64,000 nucleotides of DNA from Microlunatus kandeliicorticis (lineage in GTDB: Bacteria > Actinomycetota > Actinomycetes > Propionibacteriales > Propionibacteriaceae), in assembly GCF_014137855.1 (NCBI RefSeq), contig NZ_JACGWT010000002.1:124001-188000 (forward strand), read 5' to 3'. Below are positions 42,137 through 50,460 of this stretch, piece after piece. The notes under the pieces were generated by a model. That model saw only the letters and a program-made list of their open reading frames with translations. It did not search any database and had not been told where the DNA came from. Numbering within the stretch: position 1 is the first letter of the stretch; each line of letters begins with the position of its first letter. Made by a program: the position numbers and the translations under genes.

Positions 42137-42754
42137 GTGACCTCCCTCCCCGGCGCGCCCACCGGCCCGGTCGCGGGGCCCGCCACGCCCACCCGGCCGC
42201 CGCAGTTCACCGCCCAGCCGCAGCTGGCCACCACGATCCGGCGTTCGGCGGTCGACCGGATGTGGGCGCCGGTGCTGATCCTGATGCTGGTGCCCGTGCT
42301 GCTGCTCGTCGGACTGACCGTGCTGGTGGCCGTCACCGAGGACGGCGGCTTCGGGCTCGTCTTCGGCCTGATCACGCTGCTGATGCTCGGCTTCGCCGGG
42401 ATGCTGGCCGGCTTCTGGTGGCGGCTCCGCACGCTCCGCGACCCGCTGGTGATCAGCCCGGCCGGCGTCGGCTACACCACGCTCAGTGGGGTGATGGCCG
42501 TGCCGTGGGAGGCCGTCCAGGTGGTGCAGGTCGAGTCCGCCGGTCTCGGCGCCCGGCTCAACGTCCGGCTCTGGCCTGGCCTCGCCCCCAACGCACCGGG
42601 CGTGACCGCGACCGTGCCCCGCTGGTTCTGGCGCCGGACGCTGCGCACCGGCCTCTACCTGCCGTTCCGGATGCTCGAGCAGGACCCGACGCTGGTGCTC
42701 GCGGCGATCAACGACCTGTCCGGCGGCCGACACCGTCCGGCCCTCCCGCGCTGA
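42137..42754 (+). CDS. Membrane protein with PH-like C-terminal domain, paralogue 2
   Basis: 205 residues. A Pro/Thr-rich N-terminal tail is followed by two helices (VLILMLVPVLLLVGLTVLVAV and GLVFGLITLLMLGFAGMLAGF) and a beta-rich domain: LVISPAGVGYTTLSGVMAVPWEAVQVVQV, PGVTATVPRWFW, ending SGGRHRPALPR. The order of motifs is the same as in the preceding gene (DRM before helix 1, PLV-G, VPW, PGV-AT, SGGR--PALP). GTG at 42137 comes six bases after CAGCAT. Function unknown. Confidence 0.78.
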   Translation: MTSLPGAPTGPVAGPATPTRPPQFTAQPQLATTIRRSAVDRMWAPVLILMLVPVLLLVGLTVLVAVTEDGGFGLVFGLITLLMLGFAGMLAGFWWRLRTLRDPLVISPAGVGYTTLSGVMAVPWEAVQVVQVESAGLGARLNVRLWPGLAPNAPGVTATVPRWFWRRTLRTGLYLPFRMLEQDPTLVLAAINDLSGGRHRPALPR

Positions 42755-42775
42755 GCGGCAGCACCGCGCGCTCAC

Positions 42776-42781
42776 TACGAT
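42776..42781 (+). promoter_or_regulatory. -10 hexamer TACGAT before the mycothiol dehydrogenase gene
   Basis: TACGAT lies about 36 bases before the GTG at 42818. That gene also has GAGGAGGA just upstream, so this unit has a normal leader. Confidence 0.45.
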
Positions 42782-42817
42782 GACGGAGCCGCCAGCCCCG
42801 TCGTCGAGGAGGACATC

Positions 42818-43972
42818 GTGCCGCAGCAGGTCCAGGGAGTCATCGCCCGCAGCAAGGGGGCGCCGGTCGAGCTGGTGACGGTCAACGTCCCGGACGCCGG
42901 CCCGGGTGAGGCGGTGGTCCGGATCCTCGCCTGCGGGGTCTGCCACACCGACCTGCACTACCGCGAGGGCGGGATCGGCGACGACTACCCCTACCTGCTC
43001 GGGCACGAGGCCGCCGGCATCGTCGAGCAGGTCGGCGACGACGTCCGCGACCTCGCACCGGGCGACTACGTGATCCTCAACTGGCGCGCCGTCTGCGGCA
43101 CCTGCCGGGCCTGCCGCCGCGGCCGTCCCTGGTACTGCTTCAACACGTTCAATGCCACCCAGAAGATGACGCTCGAGGACGGCACCGAGCTGTCGCCGGC
43201 GCTGGGCATCGGCGCCTTCATGGACAAGACGCTGGTGGCCGCGGGCCAGTGCACCAAGGTCGACGAGCGCGCCCGTCCCGCCGCCGCCGGGCTGCTCGGC
43301 TGCGGGGTGATGGCCGGGCTCGGCGCGGCGATCAACACCGGCAACGTCGGCCGCGGCGACAGCGTCGCCGTGATCGGCTGCGGCGGGGTCGGCTCGGCGG
43401 CCATCGCCGGGGCGCGGCTGGCCGGAGCGTCGAAGATCATCGCCGTCGACGTCGACGAGCGGAAGCTGGCCGTGGCCCGCGAGCTCGGAGCGACCGACGC
43501 GATCAACGCGCGCGAGGGCGACCCGGTCGCGCAGATCCAGGCGCTGACCGGCGGGTTCGGCGCCGACGTGGTGATCGACGCGGTCGGCCGCCCGGAGACC
43601 TGGCTGCAGGCGTTCTACGGCCGCGACCTAGCCGGCACCGTGGTGCTGGTCGGCGTCCCCACGCCGGAGATGACGCTGGAGCTGCCGCTGCTCGACGTGT
43701 TCGGGCGCGGCGGCTCGCTCAAGTCGAGCTGGTACGGCGACTGCCTGCCCGACCGCGACTTCCCGATGCTGATCGACCTCTACCTGCAGGGCCGGCTGCC
43801 GCTGGACGCCTTCGTCACCGAGGAGATCGGCATCGGCGACATCGAGGCGGCCTTCGACAAGATGCACGCCGGCGACGTGCTCCGCTCGGTGGTGATCCTC
43901 GACGGCCCGGACAGCGACTCCGGCTCGACCAACCCGCTCGAGGCGCACGAGGGCGAGCAGGTGAGCGCGTGA
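42818..43972 (+). CDS. mscR: S-(hydroxymethyl)mycothiol dehydrogenase
   Basis: 384 residues, zinc-dependent alcohol dehydrogenase of the mycothiol-dependent formaldehyde dehydrogenase / nitrosomycothiol reductase type. Catalytic zinc ligands lie in [12 protein letters not shown] and LGHEAAG; the structural zinc cysteines are in [15 protein letters not shown]; the NAD site is [26 protein letters not shown] near the end is typical of MscR. It oxidises the formaldehyde-mycothiol adduct to S-formylmycothiol. It has a C-terminal acidic tail of about 20 residues. Overlaps the downstream metallohydrolase (GTGA). Confidence 0.92.
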   Translation: MPQQVQGVIARSKGAPVELVTVNVPDAGPGEAVVRILACGVCHTDLHYREGGIGDDYPYLLGHEAAGIVEQVGDDVRDLAPGDYVILNWRAVCGTCRACRRGRPWYCFNTFNATQKMTLEDGTELSPALGIGAFMDKTLVAAGQCTKVDERARPAAAGLLGCGVMAGLGAAINTGNVGRGDSVAVIGCGGVGSAAIAGARLAGASKIIAVDVDERKLAVARELGATDAINAREGDPVAQIQALTGGFGADVVIDAVGRPETWLQAFYGRDLAGTVVLVGVPTPEMTLELPLLDVFGRGGSLKSSWYGDCLPDRDFPMLIDLYLQGRLPLDAFVTEEIGIGDIEAAFDKMHAGDVLRSVVILDGPDSDSGSTNPLEAHEGEQVSA

Positions 43973-44571
43973 GCGCGCGGATCGACCACACGGTCACCTC
44001 GGGGACCTTCAGCCTCGACGGTCAGACCTTCGACGTCGACAACAACGTCTGGGTGGTCGGTGACGACCGCGAGTGCGTGGTGATCGACGCCCCGCACGCG
44101 GTGGCGCCGATCCTCGCGCTGGTCGGCGACCGGTCGGTCGCGGCGATCGTGTGCACCCACGGTCACGACGACCACGTGCGGATCGCCCCCGAGCTGGCCG
44201 CGGCCACCGGCGCGCCGGTGCTGCTGCACCCCGCGGACCGGGTGGTCTGGGCCCTGACCCACGACGTCGCCCCCGACGGCGAGCTCGACGACGACCAGAC
44301 GATCCTGATCGGCGGCACCGAGCTGCGCGTCCTGCACACCCCCGGCCACACCCCGGGCGCCGTCTGCCTGTACGCCGAGGCCCTCGGCACCGTGTTCAGC
44401 GGCGACACCCTGTTCCAGGGCGGGCCGGGCGCCACCGGACGCAGCTACAGCGACGCCGACCTGATCCGGCGGTCGATCCGCGAGCGGCTGTTCGCGCTGC
44501 CGGACGCGACCGTCGTCCGGACCGGGCACGGCGACGACACCACGATCGGCGCCGAGAAGCCGAACGTCTGA
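43969..44571 (+). CDS. MBL-fold metallohydrolase, probable partner of mycothiol dehydrogenase
   Basis: 200 residues, metallo-beta-lactamase fold of the glyoxalase II-like group. Metal-binding residues: THGHDDH (HxHxDH), the His in [14 protein letters not shown], the Asp in [17 protein letters not shown], and VRTGHGDDT. Translationally coupled to mscR by a 4-bp overlap, as with the corresponding gene pair in mycobacteria. The likely role is hydrolysis of S-formylmycothiol or a related thioester; this follows from context and fold, not from a direct motif. Confidence 0.9.
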   Translation: MSARIDHTVTSGTFSLDGQTFDVDNNVWVVGDDRECVVIDAPHAVAPILALVGDRSVAAIVCTHGHDDHVRIAPELAAATGAPVLLHPADRVVWALTHDVAPDGELDDDQTILIGGTELRVLHTPGHTPGAVCLYAEALGTVFSGDTLFQGGPGATGRSYSDADLIRRSIRERLFALPDATVVRTGHGDDTTIGAEKPNV

Positions 44572-44699
44572 GCGGAACCCGCTCGCTCTGCGGACGGCTG
44601 GTCCTCGAGCCTGGTCGGCCGGGACCTGTCGCGCAAGACTGGTCGGTGAGCCCGGCGTGACGCCGGGTTCCAGCCACCTTGAGCACCAGGGAGCGACCG

Positions 44700-44912
44700 A
44701 TGACCTACGTCAGGACCGACCCGTCGACCATGACGCCGGCCGAGCTGGCCGACTACCGGGCCCGGACCGGCGCCGCGGTCCCGGAGGACGTCGTCCCCGG
44801 GACCACGGTCGAAGTCCGCTTCGACGCCGCCGAGCACGCGGAGGTCAGCCGGCGGGCCGAGGCCGAGGGCCTCGAGGTCGCCGACTACGTCCGCCGGGTC
44901 GCGCTGGCCTGA
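44700..44912 (+). CDS. Small ribbon-helix-helix-like protein
   Basis: 70 residues. The C-terminal half TVEVRFDAAEHAEVSRRAEAEGLEVADYVRRVAL has the strand-helix-helix pattern of Arc/MetJ-type DNA-binding proteins, many of which are antitoxins. The N-terminal half (YVRTDPSTMTPAELADYRARTG) is unlike the usual flexible toxin-binding tail. No toxin gene is adjacent. The ATG at 44700 has GGGAG seven bases upstream; a TTG 21 bases earlier is possible. Coding status is moderately supported. Confidence 0.65.
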   Translation: MTYVRTDPSTMTPAELADYRARTGAAVPEDVVPGTTVEVRFDAAEHAEVSRRAEAEGLEVADYVRRVALA

Positions 44913-44937
44913 CCTCCCGGCTGACCGCCGCGACCGG

Positions 44938-45576
44938 TCAGGCCGCGAGCGCGCGGCCGGCGTCGCGGGCCGCGTCCTTGGCCCGGGCGTGCAGCTCGGC
45001 GGCCGTCTCGGTGAACGCGTCCAGGGCCGGGTTCACCCCCACCAGGGTGAACTCCCGCTCGACCACGGTGAGGTCGGCACCCCAGACGTCGGCCAGGATC
45101 CGGCGCAGGTAGCCGGTCGAGTGGTCCCAGCCCTCGCGGGGTGTGCCCGGACCGTACGCCCCACCGCGGACGGTGGCCAGCACGACCTTCGTGCCGGCCA
45201 GGAACGGCGGTGCGCCGGCGGCGGCGCGCGGGTCGGTGATGATCAGGTCGATCCAGGTCTTCACGTGCTGCGAGACCCCGAAGTTGTAGAGCGGGACGGC
45301 GAGCAGGATCGCGTCGGCCTCGACCAGCTCGTCGACCAGCCCGGCGGCGAGCTTGACCGCGGCGGCCTGCTCGGCGGTGCGCTGGTCCTCGGCGACGAAG
45401 CCGGCGGAGACCGCGTGGGCCCAGGCGTCGGCCGGCAGCGGGTCGACCCCGAGGTGACGGGTCTCGACCCGGTCGCCGGGGTGGGCCTGCAGCCACTCGG
45501 CCTCGACCAGGTCGGCGATCTCCCGGCTGGCCGAGCCCTCGATCCGGATGCTGGCGTCGAGACGGAACAGAGTCAT
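44938..45576 (-). CDS. azoR: FMN-dependent NADH-azoreductase / NAD(P)H quinone oxidoreductase
   Basis: 212 residues, flavodoxin-like fold. FMN-binding SIRIEGSASREIAD at the N-terminus, the AVPLYNFGVSQHVKTWIDLI segment (PxYNFxxPxxLK-type azoreductase signature), and ATVRGGAYGPGTPREGWDH before a final helical region. It reduces quinones or azo compounds with NADH. Divergent from a MarR-family regulator across an 88-bp region with two repeats of TTCA-N4-TGAA, so it is probably repressed by that MarR and induced by electrophiles. Confidence 0.9.
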   Translation of the reverse strand: MTLFRLDASIRIEGSASREIADLVEAEWLQAHPGDRVETRHLGVDPLPADAWAHAVSAGFVAEDQRTAEQAAAVKLAAGLVDELVEADAILLAVPLYNFGVSQHVKTWIDLIITDPRAAAGAPPFLAGTKVVLATVRGGAYGPGTPREGWDHSTGYLRRILADVWGADLTVVEREFTLVGVNPALDAFTETAAELHARAKDAARDAGRALAA

Positions 45577-45600
45577 ATTGGTGTGCTCCTCGTGTGGTCA

Positions 45601-45647
45601 CTTCATGGTTGAAGCTTCTTGCAGTGAAACTCAGTTCAAGCGTGAAG
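45601..45647. promoter_or_regulatory. Two TTCA-N4-TGAA operator-like repeats between azoR and marR
   Basis: CTTCATGGTTGAAG (45601-45614) and GTTCAAGCGTGAAG (45634-45647) share a TTCA-N4-TGAA dyad, 33 bp centre to centre (about three helical turns). The stretch is clearly AT-richer than its surroundings. The second site lies just before the marR -10. Confidence 0.65.
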
Positions 45648-45652
45648 TCAAG

Positions 45653-45658
45653 TAGGCT
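45653..45658 (+). promoter_or_regulatory. -10 hexamer TAGGCT, leaderless start of marR
   Basis: TAGGCT ends six bases before the ATG at 45665; there is no room for a ribosome-binding sequence. Confidence 0.6.
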
Positions 45659-45664
45659 CAGGGC

Positions 45665-46141
45665 ATGGACACCGCACCCCGCTGGCTCGATGCCGAGCAG
45701 CAGCACGCCTGGATCGGGGTCGCGGCGATGGCCATCCAGCTCCCGGGCGCGCTGGACGCCCAGCTGCAGCGCGACTCCGGGCTCAGCCTGTTCGAGTACT
45801 TCGTGCTGAGCCGGTTGTCGATGACTTCCGACCAGACGCTGCGGATGAGCGCCCTCGCCGAGCTGGCCAACGGCTCGCTCTCCCGGCTGTCCAACGTCGT
45901 CAAGCGGCTCGAGCAGCGCGGCTGGGTGCGTCGGTCCCCCGACCCCGACGACGGCCGGGCCACCGTCGCCAGTCTCACCCCGGAGGGACGCCGCCGGGTC
46001 GAGGAGGCGGCTCCGGGGCACGTGGCCGAGGTCCGGCGACTGCTGATCGACGTGCTGAACCCCGAACAGCTGCGGGCGGTCGGTGAGGCGGGCGCCGTGG
46101 TCGCCGCGACGATCCGGCACGGCTGCCCGCCGCCCTGCTGA
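45665..46141 (+). CDS. MarR-family transcriptional regulator
   Basis: 158 residues with the winged-helix core RLSMTSDQTLRMSALAELANGSLSRLSNVVKRLEQRGWVRRSPDPDDGRATVASLTPEGRRRVEEA. The DDGR wing motif is typical of MarR. It is likely the repressor of the divergent azoreductase gene and of itself, sensing quinones or related electrophiles. Cys residues occur only at the C-terminus (GCPPPC), where they could act in thiol sensing; that is speculation. Probably leaderless. Confidence 0.9.
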   Translation: MDTAPRWLDAEQQHAWIGVAAMAIQLPGALDAQLQRDSGLSLFEYFVLSRLSMTSDQTLRMSALAELANGSLSRLSNVVKRLEQRGWVRRSPDPDDGRATVASLTPEGRRRVEEAAPGHVAEVRRLLIDVLNPEQLRAVGEAGAVVAATIRHGCPPPC

Positions 46142-46179
46142 CCCCGGCTCGTGGCGCCGGGCGCGGCAGCCGGTCTCGC

Positions 46180-46185
46180 TAGGCT
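46180..46185 (+). promoter_or_regulatory. -10 hexamer TAGGCT, leaderless start
   Basis: TAGGCT ends seven bases before the ATG at 46193. Confidence 0.6.
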
Positions 46186-46192
46186 GACCCGC

Positions 46193-47407
46193 ATGCCCTC
46201 CCGACCGGTCCTTCCGACCGAGCCGTCCGGCGACCGTCCCGTCCCGCCCGGCCGTCCCGGCGTCGTGCCGTCCGACCGGCACCCCACCACGCGGGACGCC
46301 ACCTGGCCGCTCTGGGGGGTGGTGGTGGCTGCGGCGCTGGTGATCGTCGGCGTCGGGCTGAAGTCGACCGCCAGCATCATCGGGCCGACCTTCCTGGCGC
46401 TGACCCTGGTGATCACCTTCCAGCCGCTGCGCCGGGTGCTGGTGACCAAGGCGCGGATGCCCGGCTGGTTCTCCACCGTGGTGGTGCTGCTGGCGATCTA
46501 CGGCGCCCTGCTGGTCGTGCTGGGCTCGGTGGTGCTGGCCATCGGTCAGCTGGCCACGACGCTGCCGAGCTACACCAGCTCGTTCGTCACCCTCTACAAC
46601 AACGCGCTCGCGCAGCTGTCCGACCTCGGGGTCGGCCAGGCGCAGCTGACCAGCATGCTCAGCTCGATCAACGTGTCGAGCTTCACCGGGATCGCGCAGA
46701 CCCTGCTCAGCAGCGTCAGCAGCGGGCTCTCCCTGATCGTGCTGCTGGTGACGGTGATCATCTTCCTGGCCGCCGACGCCGCCGGGTTCGACCAGCGGCT
46801 CGACCGGATCCGGCGGCAGCGCTCGACGCTGGCCGACGCGTTCGGCGAGTTCGCCCGCCGGGTGCGCAGCTACTGGATCGTCACCAGCGTCTTCGGGCTG
46901 ATCGTCGCGGTGATCGACGTGATCGCGCTCTGGATCATCGGCGTCCCGCTGGCCCTGACCTGGGGCGTGCTCGCCTTCGTCACCAACTACATCCCCAACG
47001 TCGGCTTCGTGCTCGGGGTGATCCCGCCGGCCCTGATCGCGCTGCTCGACGGCGGCCTGGGGCCGATGGTCGCGGTGATCGTCAGCTACTGCGTGGTCAA
47101 CTTCGTCGTCCAGACGCTGATCCAGCCGCGGTTCACCGGCGACGCGGCCGGGGTCAACCCCTCGATCGCGTTCCTGTCGTTGATCTTCTGGGCCTACCTG
47201 CTCGGTGCGCTGGGCGCGCTGCTGGCCATCCCGGCCACCCTGTTCGTCAAGGCGACGTTGATCAACGCGAACCCGCGGGCACAGTGGTTCGCCGCCCTGA
47301 TCGACACCGACGAGGAGCACCGCAAGAAACGCAAGCGGGACAAGCGTTCCCGCCGCAGTCCGCGTCCGACCGAACGCGAGGCCGAACCGGCGGACGCGGC
47401 CGGCTGA
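46193..47407 (+). CDS. AI-2E family transporter
   Basis: 404 residues. A Pro-rich N-terminal tail of about 35 residues precedes eight hydrophobic segments in the AI-2E (TqsA/PerM) pattern: two pairs at the N-terminus, a Ser/Thr-rich central loop (NNALAQLSDLGVGQAQLTSML), then the long C-terminal group with FVTNYIPNVGFVLGVIPPALIALLDGG and FVVQTLIQPRFTGD, the family's most conserved regions. The C-terminus is very basic (HRKKRKRDKRSRRSPR). Members export small molecules or act in ion exchange; true AI-2 transport is unproven for most. The start is the ATG at 46193, preceded by TAGGCT, not the earlier in-frame GTG. Confidence 0.88.
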   Translation: MPSRPVLPTEPSGDRPVPPGRPGVVPSDRHPTTRDATWPLWGVVVAAALVIVGVGLKSTASIIGPTFLALTLVITFQPLRRVLVTKARMPGWFSTVVVLLAIYGALLVVLGSVVLAIGQLATTLPSYTSSFVTLYNNALAQLSDLGVGQAQLTSMLSSINVSSFTGIAQTLLSSVSSGLSLIVLLVTVIIFLAADAAGFDQRLDRIRRQRSTLADAFGEFARRVRSYWIVTSVFGLIVAVIDVIALWIIGVPLALTWGVLAFVTNYIPNVGFVLGVIPPALIALLDGGLGPMVAVIVSYCVVNFVVQTLIQPRFTGDAAGVNPSIAFLSLIFWAYLLGALGALLAIPATLFVKATLINANPRAQWFAALIDTDEEHRKKRKRDKRSRRSPRPTEREAEPADAAG

Positions 47408-47448
47408 GCCGACCGCGCCCGTCCCGTTCGGGCGTCACCGGGTGGTCG

Positions 47449-48423
47449 TCAGCGGCGCAGCTCGGCCGGCTCACGCGGCGTGTACGGCGCCTCGAGCCGG
47501 CCGACCTCCTCGTCGCTGAGCTCGATCTCGAGCGAGGCGACCGCGTCGGTCAGGTGGTGCGGCTTCGAGGCCCCGATGATCGGGGCGGTGACCGCCGGGT
47601 TGCGGCTCACCCAGGCCAGCGCGACCTGGGCCGCGGGTACGCCCCGCTCCTCCGCCACGGCCGTCACCGCCGCGACGATCTCGGCGTCCGCCGGCTGGTA
47701 GAGCGTCTGGCCGAACTGGTCGGTCTCCGAGCGGTTGGTCTTCTCGTCCCAGGGTCGGGTCAGCTTGCCGCGGGCCAGCGGGCTCCACGGGATCACCCCG
47801 ACACCCTGGTCCTCGCAGAGCGGGAGCATCTCGCGCTCCTCCTCGCGGGCCAGCAGGTTGTAGTGGTTCTGCATGCTGACGAAGGGCGTCCAGCCGTTGA
47901 CCGCGGCGGTGTACTGCGCCTTGCTGAACTGCCAGGCCCACATCGACGAGGCGCCGAGGTAGCGCGCCTTGCCGGCCCTGACCACGTCGTGGAGCGCCTC
48001 CATCGTCTCCTCGATCGGGGTGTTCGGGTCCCACCGGTGGATCTGGTAGAGGTCGACGTAGTCGGTCCCGAGCCGGCGCAGCGAGTGGTCGATCTGCGTC
48101 ATGATCGACTTCCGGGACAGCCCCTGGCCGTTCGGGCCGGGCGACATCCGGCCGTGCACCTTGGTGGCCAGCACGATCTCGTCGCGGTGCCCGAAGTCGC
48201 GCAACGCCCGACCGGTGATCTCCTCGCTCGACCCGTCGGAGTAGACGTTGGCGGTGTCGAAGAAATTGATCCCGGCCTCGATCGCGCTGCGGATGAACGG
48301 CCGGCTCTCCTCCTCCGGCAGCGACCACGCGTGGTTGCCGCGGTCCGGCTCGCCGTAGGTCATGCAGCCCAAACAGATCGGTGACACCTGCAGTCCGGTG
48401 TCACCCAGTCGTACGTAGTCCAT
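47449..48423 (-). CDS. Aldo/keto reductase
   Basis: 324 residues, (beta/alpha)8 barrel. The tetrad is Asp and Tyr in FFDTANVYSDG, Lys in LATKVHG, His in YQIHRWD. The cofactor region PIIGASKPHHLTDAVASLEIEL and the VYSDGSSEEITGRAL segment place it in the AKR subgroup of predicted general NADPH-dependent aldehyde/ketone reductases. ATG at 48423 with GAGGAGAG upstream. It follows an NAD-dependent epimerase gene on the same strand by 35 bases, so the two probably form an operon. Confidence 0.92.
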   Translation of the reverse strand: MDYVRLGDTGLQVSPICLGCMTYGEPDRGNHAWSLPEEESRPFIRSAIEAGINFFDTANVYSDGSSEEITGRALRDFGHRDEIVLATKVHGRMSPGPNGQGLSRKSIMTQIDHSLRRLGTDYVDLYQIHRWDPNTPIEETMEALHDVVRAGKARYLGASSMWAWQFSKAQYTAAVNGWTPFVSMQNHYNLLAREEEREMLPLCEDQGVGVIPWSPLARGKLTRPWDEKTNRSETDQFGQTLYQPADAEIVAAVTAVAEERGVPAAQVALAWVSRNPAVTAPIIGASKPHHLTDAVASLEIELSDEEVGRLEAPYTPREPAELRR

Positions 48424-48458
48424 GTCTCTCTCCTCAGCTGTCTCTCGTCGGCGTCGTC

Positions 48459-49334
48459 TCAGACGTGGTCGCGCCAGCTGTGCTGCGGCGTCCAGCCGAG
48501 CACGGTGCGCGCCTTGGTGCTGTCCAGCCCGGGCTCGTGCTCGCCGAGCTCCCGGCGCAGCGGGACGTCGGGGGCGACCTGCGCCAGCAGCTCCGCGGTC
48601 GGGGTCCGCATCACCGAGTCGGGGTTGGCGATCACGAACACGTCGGCACCCGGCTGGTCGTGGTCGAGCGCGCAGGCGACGGCCGCGGCGCCGTCGCGGG
48701 CGTCGATGTAGGACCAGTAGTTCCACTTCCGGACGGTCGGGTCGTCCTGGAAGTCCTCGAAGCCGGCGTAGTCGGCCGGGACCATCACGTTGCTGAACCG
48801 CAACCCGATCATCGACAGCTCCGGGTTCCACCGGCAGAACTGGACGGCCATCGTCTCCTCGAGGTGCTTGACCAGCGAGTAGGTGCTCTCCGGCCGGTGC
48901 ACGTCCTCGTCCACCGGCAGGTAGTCCGGCGGGGTGTCGAACGGGAGCCCGAGCACCGTCTCGCTGGAGGCCCAGACGATCTTGGTGATGTTCGCGAGCT
49001 TGGCCGCCTGGTAGACGTGGAAGCTCGAGGTGATGTTGTTGGCGAACGTCGCCGCGTTCGGGATCAGCCCGGGAGCCGGGATCGCGGCGAGGTGCACCAC
49101 CGCGTCGATCCGGTCGTACCTGTCGTCGATGCCGGTGAGCACCTCGGCCACCTGGCCGTAGTCGGTGAGGTCGACCCGGACGAACGCGCCGTCCCAGTCC
49201 GGGTCGGGCGTGCGGTCGAGGCTGACCACCTCGTCGCCGCGGTCGGCGAGATGGCGCACCACCACCCGACCGAGCTTGCCGCTGCCGCCGGTGACGGCGA
49301 TCCGCCGGCGCTGTCCGTTCGACCCGAGTGCCAT
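48459..49334 (-). CDS. NAD-dependent epimerase/dehydratase (extended SDR)
   Basis: 291 residues. The Rossmann motif is RIAVTGGSGKLGRVVVRHL (TGGxGxxG) and the catalytic Tyr-Lys pair is in STYSLVKHLEE (YxxxK), with the Ser of WASSETVLG before it. It resembles UDP-glucose 4-epimerase-like or uronate dehydrogenase-like proteins; GLRFSNVMVPADY and YWSYIDARDGAAAV are typical of this group. The substrate is not certain. The ATG at 49334 follows TAGCGT by seven bases. First gene of a likely operon with the aldo/keto reductase. Confidence 0.88.
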   Translation of the reverse strand: MALGSNGQRRRIAVTGGSGKLGRVVVRHLADRGDEVVSLDRTPDPDWDGAFVRVDLTDYGQVAEVLTGIDDRYDRIDAVVHLAAIPAPGLIPNAATFANNITSSFHVYQAAKLANITKIVWASSETVLGLPFDTPPDYLPVDEDVHRPESTYSLVKHLEETMAVQFCRWNPELSMIGLRFSNVMVPADYAGFEDFQDDPTVRKWNYWSYIDARDGAAAVACALDHDQPGADVFVIANPDSVMRTPTAELLAQVAPDVPLRRELGEHEPGLDSTKARTVLGWTPQHSWRDHV

Positions 49335-49341
49335 GAAGCCG

Positions 49342-49347
49342 ACGCTA
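49342..49347 (-). promoter_or_regulatory. -10 hexamer TAGCGT, leaderless start
   Basis: TAGCGT on the minus strand ends seven bases before the ATG at 49334. Confidence 0.5.
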
Positions 49348-49461
49348 TGCGCGGGCCCCGGCGGTCTCGTCGGCAGGGTGGCCTCCGGTCCCGGCGGTTC
49401 AGGGGGCGGCCAGGGTCACCGTCGCTCCGGTCGGGCGGCGGCGCGTGGGAGCATCGGGACC

Positions 49462-49863
49462 ATGCGATGGATCCTCCGGCTGCTCGCCAACGCGGCCGCG
49501 CTCGGCGTGGCCACCTGGTTGCTCGACGGCATCTCGCTGACCGCGACCACCACCGAGGGCAAGATCGTCGCGCTGCTGGTGGTCGCGCTGATCTTCGGCA
49601 TCGTCAACGCGGTGGTGAAGCCGGTGTTCAAGCTGGTCACCGCGCCGGTGGTGCTGCTGACCCTGGGCATCTTCCTGCTGGTCATCAACGCGCTGATGCT
49701 GCTGCTGACCTCGTGGCTGTCGAACCTGGTCGGGTTGGGCTGGCACGTCGAGGGGTTCTGGACGGCGGTGCTCGGGGCGATCATCGTCTCGGTGGTGAGC
49801 TTCGTGCTCAACGCGTTCGTCCCCGACCGGGACGAGCGCAACCGGCGGCGGGGCCGCCGGTGA
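49462..49863 (+). CDS. Phage-holin-IV-like (DUF, YvlD-type) four-helix membrane protein
   Basis: 133 residues with four hydrophobic helices: LLANAAALGVATWLLDGI, KIVALLVVALIFGIVNAVVKP, LVTAPVVLLTLGIFLLVINALMLLL and FWTAVLGAIIVSVVSFVLNAF, ending in a basic tail. The arrangement (NAVVKPVFKL-PV-LTLGIFLLVINALML) is that of the YvlD/phage-holin-IV family of membrane proteins found in normal chromosomes; it does not indicate a prophage. It overlaps the phosphatase start (GTGA). Function unknown, in some bacteria linked to envelope stress. Confidence 0.88.
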   Translation: MRWILRLLANAAALGVATWLLDGISLTATTTEGKIVALLVVALIFGIVNAVVKPVFKLVTAPVVLLTLGIFLLVINALMLLLTSWLSNLVGLGWHVEGFWTAVLGAIIVSVVSFVLNAFVPDRDERNRRRGRR

Positions 49864-50387
49864 GCCCCGACGCCGGGGGTGCCGGCGGAGGCGTCGACCC
49901 GGTCCGGGTGGTCTTCGTCTGCTGGGGCAACATCTGCCGCTCGCCGATGGCCGAGCGGGTCGCCGAGCGGATGGCCGCCGACGAGGGACTGCAGGACGTG
50001 GTGTTCACCAGCGCCGGGACCAGCAGCGAGGAGCTCGGCGAGCCGATCGACCCGCGGGCCCGGCGGACGCTGGCCGAGCACGGCTACCGCACCGAGGGGC
50101 ACCGGGCGCACCAGATGGACGCCGACGAGCTGGCCGGCGCGGACCTGGTGGTGGCGATGGAGCAGCTGCACGTCGACCGACTGGCCCGGCTGGGACGCGG
50201 CCGCGAGGTCCGGCTGCTCAGCGACTTCGACCCGGACGCCGGGCCGGGGTCGGGCGTGCCCGACCCGTGGTACGGCGGCCAGGACGGGTTCGTCGACACC
50301 CTGAGCATGATCGAGTCGGCGATGCCCGGCGTGCTCGAGCGGGTCCGCGAGCTGCAGGCGGCCCGGACGGCGGACCAGCCCGGCTGA
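49860..50387 (+). CDS. Low-molecular-weight protein-tyrosine phosphatase
   Basis: 175 residues. The active-site loop is CWGNICRS (Cys21 to Arg27 in this numbering, CxGNxCRS), and the general-acid Asp is in PDPWYGGQDGF. A 14-residue Gly-rich leader precedes the fold. Low-Mr phosphatases act on phosphotyrosine of cell-surface polysaccharide kinases or stress proteins, and some actinobacterial ones are secreted. The GTG at 49860 overlaps the stop of the membrane-protein gene, so the two are coupled. Confidence 0.9.
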   Translation: MSPDAGGAGGGVDPVRVVFVCWGNICRSPMAERVAERMAADEGLQDVVFTSAGTSSEELGEPIDPRARRTLAEHGYRTEGHRAHQMDADELAGADLVVAMEQLHVDRLARLGRGREVRLLSDFDPDAGPGSGVPDPWYGGQDGFVDTLSMIESAMPGVLERVRELQAARTADQPG

Positions 50388-50460
50388 CCGCACTCCGGGC
50401 GTCGGCCGGGGCTAGGCTGGATCCCGTTGCCGGGTCGCCCCGGCGGGAGCGGAGGTCCTG

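Noticed and set aside
44651-44667. Small hairpin CCCGGCGT/ACGCCGGG before the ribbon-helix-helix gene as a riboswitch
   Set aside because: A single 8-bp stem with a one-base loop is not a plausible aptamer; it may be a weak terminator of the upstream operon or chance.
44700-44912. Toxin-antitoxin module
   Set aside because: Neither neighbour is a toxin (MBL hydrolase on one side, azoreductase on the other).
49462-49863. Phage holin, hence a prophage remnant
   Set aside because: The family name is historical. No other phage gene, integrase or attachment site is nearby, and homologues are ordinary chromosomal membrane proteins.
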